A stretch of 64,000 bases of DNA from contig NZ_JAJOZB010000001.1 in the NCBI RefSeq assembly GCF_023701745.1, forward strand, positions 8,727,001-8,791,000, read 5' to 3'. This DNA comes from Streptomyces sp. RKAG293 (lineage in GTDB: Bacteria > Actinomycetota > Actinomycetes > Streptomycetales > Streptomycetaceae). The position numbers and the translations under genes were made by a program. Each line of letters opens with the position of its first letter. Position 1 is the first letter of the stretch. The notes under the pieces were generated by a model. It was given only the letters and a program-made list of their open reading frames with translations, searched no databases and was not told the origin of the DNA. Shown here piece by piece: positions 60,018 to 64,000 of this stretch.

Positions 60018-61633
60018 GAGATCTCCTCCGAGAGGTGCACGAGGTGCACGAGGTGGCGGGTGTAGGCGTCCGTCGTGAAGAAGGCCGGCAGTTCCCTTGC
60101 CAGGGCGTTGCGTTCGAAGACCGCACGGATGTCGTCGAGGGGCGCCCACGGGTACTCCGCCCCCAGGGCGGCGAGCTCGTCGTCCAACAGCTCCGACACG
60201 GTCGCGCGGTCGACGGCTCCCAGCCGCAGCCACTGCCAGATCTGGGCGCGGGCGATCTCGGCCGTGGCGGCGTCCTCCATCAGGCCGTACAGGGCCACGG
60301 CGCCCTGGCCGCGCAGCCATGCGGCGAAGTAGCGCAGGGCGACCGCGACGTTGGTGCGGACCCCTTCCGGGGTGGGCGGGGCACTGATGCGGCGCACCGC
60401 CAGCAGCTGTGCCGCCGTCACGTCGACGTCTTCCCGGGTGCGTTCCAACTGGTGCGGGCGGGTGCCGAGCACCCCGTCGAAGACCTCGCGGCAGACGGGG
60501 ACGAGGCCGGGGTGGGCGACCCAGGAGCCGTCGAATCCGTCCTCGGCCTCACGCTCCTTGTCGAGCCGTACCTTGGCGAGTGCCGCCTGGTGGGCGTCGG
60601 CGTCCTTGCCGGGCACATGGGCCGACATTCCGCCGATGGCGTGGGCACCCCGCCGGTGGCAGGTGCGGACCAGGAGTTCGGTGTAGGCGCGCAGGAAGGG
60701 GGCGGTCATGGTGACCTGGACCCGGTCGGGCAGCAGGAAGTCGGTGCGGTGTCCGAAGGTCTTGATGAGGCTGAAGAGGTAGTCCCAGCGCCCCGCGTTG
60801 AGTCCTGAACTGTGCTCGCGCAGCTCGTGGAGGATCTCCTCCATCGCGACGGCCGCCGTGATGGTCTCGATCAGGACGGTGGCCCGAATCGTGCCGCGGG
60901 GGATGCCGAGGAGTTCCTGGGCGAGGACGAACACGTCGTTCCACAGCCGTGCCTCGTCGCGGCTCTCCAGCTTCGGGAGATAGAAGTACGGGCCGCTTCC
61001 CGCGTCGATCTGCCGCTGGGCGCAGTGGAAGAAGTACAGGCCGAAGTCCACCAGGGCCGCGGGCGCGGGCCGGCCGTCGATGATCAGGTGCTCTTCGAGC
61101 AGGTGCCAGCCCCGGGGGCGGACGACGATGGTCGCCACTTCCTCGGCGAGCCGGTACTGCTTGCCCTCCGGCGTGCTGAAGTCGATCCGGCGCTCGACGG
61201 CGTCCAGCAGCGTCAGCTGGCCACCGATGACGTTGGTCCAGGTGGGCGAGGTGGCGTCCTCGAAATCCGCCATCCACACCTGCGCGCCCGAGTTGAGCGC
61301 GTTGACCGTTATCCGGCGCTCCGGCGGACCGGTGATCTCCACACGGCGGTCGCGGAGCCCGGGTGCGGGGGGTGCCACCCGCCAGGAGTCGTCCGCACGG
61401 ATCGCCGCGGTCGCGATGGAGAAGTCGAACGGGGAGCCGGAAGCCAGCCGGTCTGCCACCCGCCTGCGCTCCTTGAGGATTTCCGGGCGGCGGTCCGCGA
61501 AGGCTTCGACGAGATGGCCGATGAACTCCAGGGCCTCGGGCGTAAGGATCTCGTCGTGACGGTCACCCGGCGTGCCGAGGGCCTGAACCTGGCTGGTCGG
61601 AGGAACCTGGCTGGTCGGAGCGGAGATGGGCAT
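60014..61633 (-). CDS. aceB: Malate synthase A, 539 aa
   Basis: Malate synthase A features: NALNSGAQVWMADFEDATSP, the GLNAGRWDYLFSLIK segment, VTMTAPFLRAYTELLV, then the SAHVPGKDADAHQ and FDGSWVAHPGLVPV regions that carry catalytic residues in this family. Condenses glyoxylate with acetyl-CoA to malate. ATG 61633 follows GAGGAGACCCGT. It lies 126 bp downstream of aceA and overlaps the dehydrogenase gene, so the three probably form one transcript. Confidence 0.95.
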   Translation of the reverse strand: MPISAPTSQVPPTSQVQALGTPGDRHDEILTPEALEFIGHLVEAFADRRPEILKERRRVADRLASGSPFDFSIATAAIRADDSWRVAPPAPGLRDRRVEITGPPERRITVNALNSGAQVWMADFEDATSPTWTNVIGGQLTLLDAVERRIDFSTPEGKQYRLAEEVATIVVRPRGWHLLEEHLIIDGRPAPAALVDFGLYFFHCAQRQIDAGSGPYFYLPKLESRDEARLWNDVFVLAQELLGIPRGTIRATVLIETITAAVAMEEILHELREHSSGLNAGRWDYLFSLIKTFGHRTDFLLPDRVQVTMTAPFLRAYTELLVRTCHRRGAHAIGGMSAHVPGKDADAHQAALAKVRLDKEREAEDGFDGSWVAHPGLVPVCREVFDGVLGTRPHQLERTREDVDVTAAQLLAVRRISAPPTPEGVRTNVAVALRYFAAWLRGQGAVALYGLMEDAATAEIARAQIWQWLRLGAVDRATVSELLDDELAALGAEYPWAPLDDIRAVFERNALARELPAFFTTDAYTRHLVHLVHLSEEIS

Positions 61634-61759
61634 ACGGGTCTCCTCAGCGGGAGTGGTCGGGGCCGGACGGAGACGGTCGTCCGGCCCCGACCTGGACACG
61701 GGGGGTGGCGGAGTGGGAGGGGTGATGAGCGGCCCGGGGTCCGGTCGCTCAGCAGCGGT

Positions 61760-63049
61760 CTAGTGGAACTGCTCTTCCTCGGTGGAACCGGCCAGTGCCG
61801 TGGTCGAGGAGGCCGGGTTGACGGCGGTGGAGACCTGGTCGAAGTAGCCGGTGCCGACCTCGCGCTGGTGCCTGACCGCGGTGAAGCCGTGTTCCTGAGC
61901 GGCGAACTCCCGCTCCTGCAGGCCGACATAGGCGGTCATGCCCTCGGCGGCGTAACCGCGTGCGAGGTCGAACATCGCGTGGTTGAGGGAGTGGAAGCCC
62001 GCCAGGGTGATGAACTGGAAGCGGTAGCCCATCGCGCCCAGCTCCTTCTGGAACGTGGCGATCCGGTCGTCGTCCAGTGCCGCCTTCCAGTTGAAGGAAG
62101 GCGAGCAGTTGTAGGCCAGCATCTGGTCCGGGTACTCCGCGTGGATCGCCTCGGCGAACTCGCGCGCCTGGGCGAGGTCCGGGGTACCGGTCTCCACCCA
62201 GATCAGGTCCGCGTACGGGGCGTAGGCCAGGCCGCGGGCGATGACCGGCGCCATGCCGTTGCGGACCCGGTAGAAGCCCTCGGCGGTGCGCTCACCGGTG
62301 CAGAACCGCCCGTCCCGCTCGTCGACGTCGCTGGTCAGCAGGTTCGCGGCGAGCGCGTCCGTACGCGCCACGATCAGGGTGGGGACATCGGCGATGTCGG
62401 CCGCGAGACGGGCCGCGTTGAGCGTGCGGATGTGCTGACCGGTCGGGACCAGGACCTTGCCGCCGAGGTGGCCGCACTTCTTCTCGGACGCGAGCTGGTC
62501 CTCGTAGTGGATGCCCGCCGCTCCGGCGGCGATCATCGCCTTCGTCAGCTCGAACGCGTTGAGCGGTCCGCCGAAGCCGGCCTCGGCGTCGGCGACGATC
62601 GGGGCGAGCCAGTCGGTGGTGTCGGTGCCGCCCTCGGCGGTGGCGATCTGGTCGGCGCGCAGCAGGGCGTTGTTGATCCGGCGGACCACCGTGGGAACGG
62701 AGTTGACCGGATACAGGCTCTGGTCGGGGTAGGTGTGGCCTGACTGGTTGGCATCGGCGGCCACCTGCCACCCGGACAGGTAGATCGCCTGCAGACCGGC
62801 CTTCACCTGCTGTACGGCCTGACCACCGGTCAGGGCGCCCAGCGCGTGGATGTAGTCCTGTGCGTGCAGCTGCCGCCACAACCGCTCGGCGCCGCGCCGG
62901 GCCAGTGTGTGCTCCTCACGGACACTGCCGGAGAGCCGGACCACGTCCTCGGCGGTGTAGGTCCGCTCGATCCCCTTCCACCGGGGATCGGTCTCCCACC
63001 GCTGAGCCAGCTCCCGGGCCGTCGCCGTCGTCGTCCCTGCTTGTGCCAT
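61760..63049 (-). CDS. aceA: Isocitrate lyase, 429 aa
   Basis: Catalytic KKCGH at residues 190-194 (Cys192) following [13 protein letters not shown], plus [12 protein letters not shown] and [11 protein letters not shown]. It has the common short length of bacterial AceA. Cleaves isocitrate to glyoxylate and succinate, the first step of the glyoxylate shunt. The ribosome site GGGAGACGG precedes the ATG. Divergent from a ScfR/RamB-like regulator gene; the shared motif at 63088 and 63264 suggests control by that regulator. Confidence 0.96.
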   Translation of the reverse strand: MAQAGTTTATARELAQRWETDPRWKGIERTYTAEDVVRLSGSVREEHTLARRGAERLWRQLHAQDYIHALGALTGGQAVQQVKAGLQAIYLSGWQVAADANQSGHTYPDQSLYPVNSVPTVVRRINNALLRADQIATAEGGTDTTDWLAPIVADAEAGFGGPLNAFELTKAMIAAGAAGIHYEDQLASEKKCGHLGGKVLVPTGQHIRTLNAARLAADIADVPTLIVARTDALAANLLTSDVDERDGRFCTGERTAEGFYRVRNGMAPVIARGLAYAPYADLIWVETGTPDLAQAREFAEAIHAEYPDQMLAYNCSPSFNWKAALDDDRIATFQKELGAMGYRFQFITLAGFHSLNHAMFDLARGYAAEGMTAYVGLQEREFAAQEHGFTAVRHQREVGTGYFDQVSTAVNPASSTTALAGSTEEEQFH

Positions 63050-63087
63050 GACCGTCTCCCGGAGACTCGTGAACTCTGCGAATATCT

Positions 63088-63100
63088 GACACTGAGTGCC
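63088..63100 (-). promoter_or_regulatory. Shared motif copy A near the aceA promoter
   Basis: On the minus strand it reads GGCACTCAGTGTC. One base differs from copy B. It lies 39 bp upstream of the aceA ATG, a repressor-like position. Confidence 0.55.
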
Positions 63101-63263
63101 GCAATGACCTTGGGATGCGACCCGCCGATTCCCGGATGGGTGATCGGAACAAGGGGGTCGAGCTGAGCGAAGGGGCCGGGATCTCCGACGTCAGGGCATG
63201 AATCGCGCCCGGATTTCGCTCCGCCCGACGGGGTCCGGCGGGTCGCAGTACGACTGTGTCATC

Positions 63264-63276
63264 GGCACTCAGTGCC
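63264..63276 (+). promoter_or_regulatory. Shared motif copy B in the aceA/ScfR gap
   Basis: GGCACTCAGTGCC, a perfect 5-bp-arm palindrome with a 3-bp spacer (GGCAC-TCA-GTGCC). It lies 176 bp from copy A and 135 bp before the regulator start. Confidence 0.55.
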
Positions 63277-63410
63277 ATCAAGCAGGGAAAGCTGTTAAGT
63301 CCTGCGCATCTTTCCGCGGCGTTCTGCCAAGTCTGTTAATGCTGAGAACCGCGTTGGCATGGCTACCATCGCCATCAGTGCCGATGATCGTGACCGGGAG
63401 AGGAGCCGCG

Positions 63411-64000
63411 GTGAGCAAGACGTACGCGGGAGCGCGGCTGCGACGGCTGCGCGAGGAACGACGTATGAGCCAGGCGGACCTGGCCCGCGCCTTGGACATC
63501 TCGCCGAGCTATCTGAACCAGATGGAGCACGACTCCCGGCCCCTGACCGTGCCCGTGCTGCTGCGACTGACCGAGGCGTTCGGCGTCGATCCGGGCTTCT
63601 TCTCCGAGCGCGACGCCAGCCGGCTGGTGGCCGACCTGCGGGACGCGCTCACCGGCGAGGTCACGGCCGGCCGGGTGTCCACGTCCGACCTGTCGGACCT
63701 GGCGTCCCGGATGCCCGCCGTGGCCACGCTCCTGGTGGACCTCGGCCGGCGCAACCAGCACCTCACCGAACAGCTCTCCGAAACCGCGGAGGGACGTGGC
63801 CCGGCAACGGCCCTGCAGCCCCGCTCCCCGCACGAGGAGATCCGCGAGTTCTTCTACCGGCGGCAGAACTACCTCGACGACACCGACCTTGCCGCAGAAC
63901 AGCTCGCCGCCACGATCGGCGTACGACCCGGCGAGGTCGTGCGCGCGCTGTCCACGCGCCTCACCGAACACCACGGCGTGCGCCTCGCCACGGACTCCGA
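63411..64000 (+). CDS. ScfR/RamB-like XRE regulator (3' end outside window)
   Basis: GTG 63411 after GAGAGGAG opens a frame that runs off the right edge (196 codons seen). N-terminal HTH: ARLRRLREERRMSQADLARA, then LDISPSYLNQMEHDSRPLTV. FGVDPGFFSERDASRL and REFFYRRQNYLDDTDLAAEQ follow, as in short-chain fatty-acid regulators (ScfR) and the RamB regulator of glyoxylate genes. The C-terminal DUF2083 zinc-binding part lies beyond the window. Divergent from aceA; likely controls the glyoxylate operon according to acetate status. Confidence 0.9.
   Translation, partial: MSKTYAGARLRRLREERRMSQADLARALDISPSYLNQMEHDSRPLTVPVLLRLTEAFGVDPGFFSERDASRLVADLRDALTGEVTAGRVSTSDLSDLASRMPAVATLLVDLGRRNQHLTEQLSETAEGRGPATALQPRSPHEEIREFFYRRQNYLDDTDLAAEQLAATIGVRPGEVVRALSTRLTEHHGVRLATDS

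Larger units (their letters stand above)
63050..63410. other. 361-bp aceA/ScfR divergent intergenic region
   Basis: No gene on either strand. Contains two copies of a near-palindromic 13-bp motif (63088-63100, 63264-63276) and a weaker third relative (CCATCAGTGCC at about 63372-63382). Promoters for aceA and for the regulator should lie here. Confidence 0.6.

Overview
The window looks like Streptomyces chromosome. GC content is very high with G/C-rich third codon positions, GTG starts are common, and many products belong to streptomycete families: DUF4360, DUF6299, DUF6082 and DUF7144 proteins, an LAXTG-type cell-wall protein, a SpoIIE-type phosphatase, a STAS antagonist, an ECF42-type sigma factor with its YCII partner, and AfsK-like kinase sequence. 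I see no tRNA, rRNA, CRISPR array, prophage, full-length transposase or secondary-metabolite cluster. The genes are a patchwork of short operons. Most pair a local regulator with one or two enzymes or a transporter, and several degraded gene remnants and three MITE-like elements lie between them.

Layout. 1-5.9 kb: tail of an FAD monooxygenase, a hypothetical, an SDR and TetR pair with twin operators, a secreted protein, an NmrA-like protein, a Nudix protein and a DUF1918 remnant. 6-9.8 kb: an ABC-2 exporter divergent from a histidine kinase/response regulator pair. 10-17.6 kb: secreted and envelope proteins, including a PAF-acetylhydrolase-like lipase and a large subtilisin-family protease. 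17.6-19.5 kb: two MITE-like elements around nitroreductase, HxlR and STAS genes. 20-30 kb: a CDF cation exporter, LysR, epimerase, the ECF42/YCII pair, a DHFR-like protein, an SRAP protein, and hydrolase/TetR and SDR/XRE operons. 30-43 kb: membrane and surface proteins, L,D-transpeptidase remnants, alkaline phosphatase, TetR/MMPL exporter, a damaged GlxA-like regulator and small membrane proteins. 43.2-45.8 kb: a Ser/Thr kinase fused in frame to a 14-TM-type MFS transporter. 46-48.5 kb: TetR/FAD monooxygenase with three shared operator-like sites. 48.6-59 kb: two DinB proteins, a sulfite-oxidase-fold protein, a hydrolase with a decayed paralogue beside it, a STAND regulator, a VOC protein, MITE copy 3, a GAF-SpoIIE phosphatase and a WYL regulator. 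59-64 kb: a glyoxylate-shunt operon (isocitrate lyase, malate synthase, 3-hydroxyacyl-CoA dehydrogenase) divergent from a ScfR/RamB-like regulator.

The most unusual single gene is the kinase-MFS fusion at 43224-45824. The most informative DNA-level structures are two nearly identical 168-bp MITE-like elements about 36 kb apart. One of them supplies both the stop codon of one gene and the C-terminal tail of its convergent neighbour. A 13-bp motif is shared within the aceA/ScfR intergenic region, and several TetR/HxlR operator pairs can be read directly. Function assignments rest on motifs and family knowledge recalled by eye; no database search was run.
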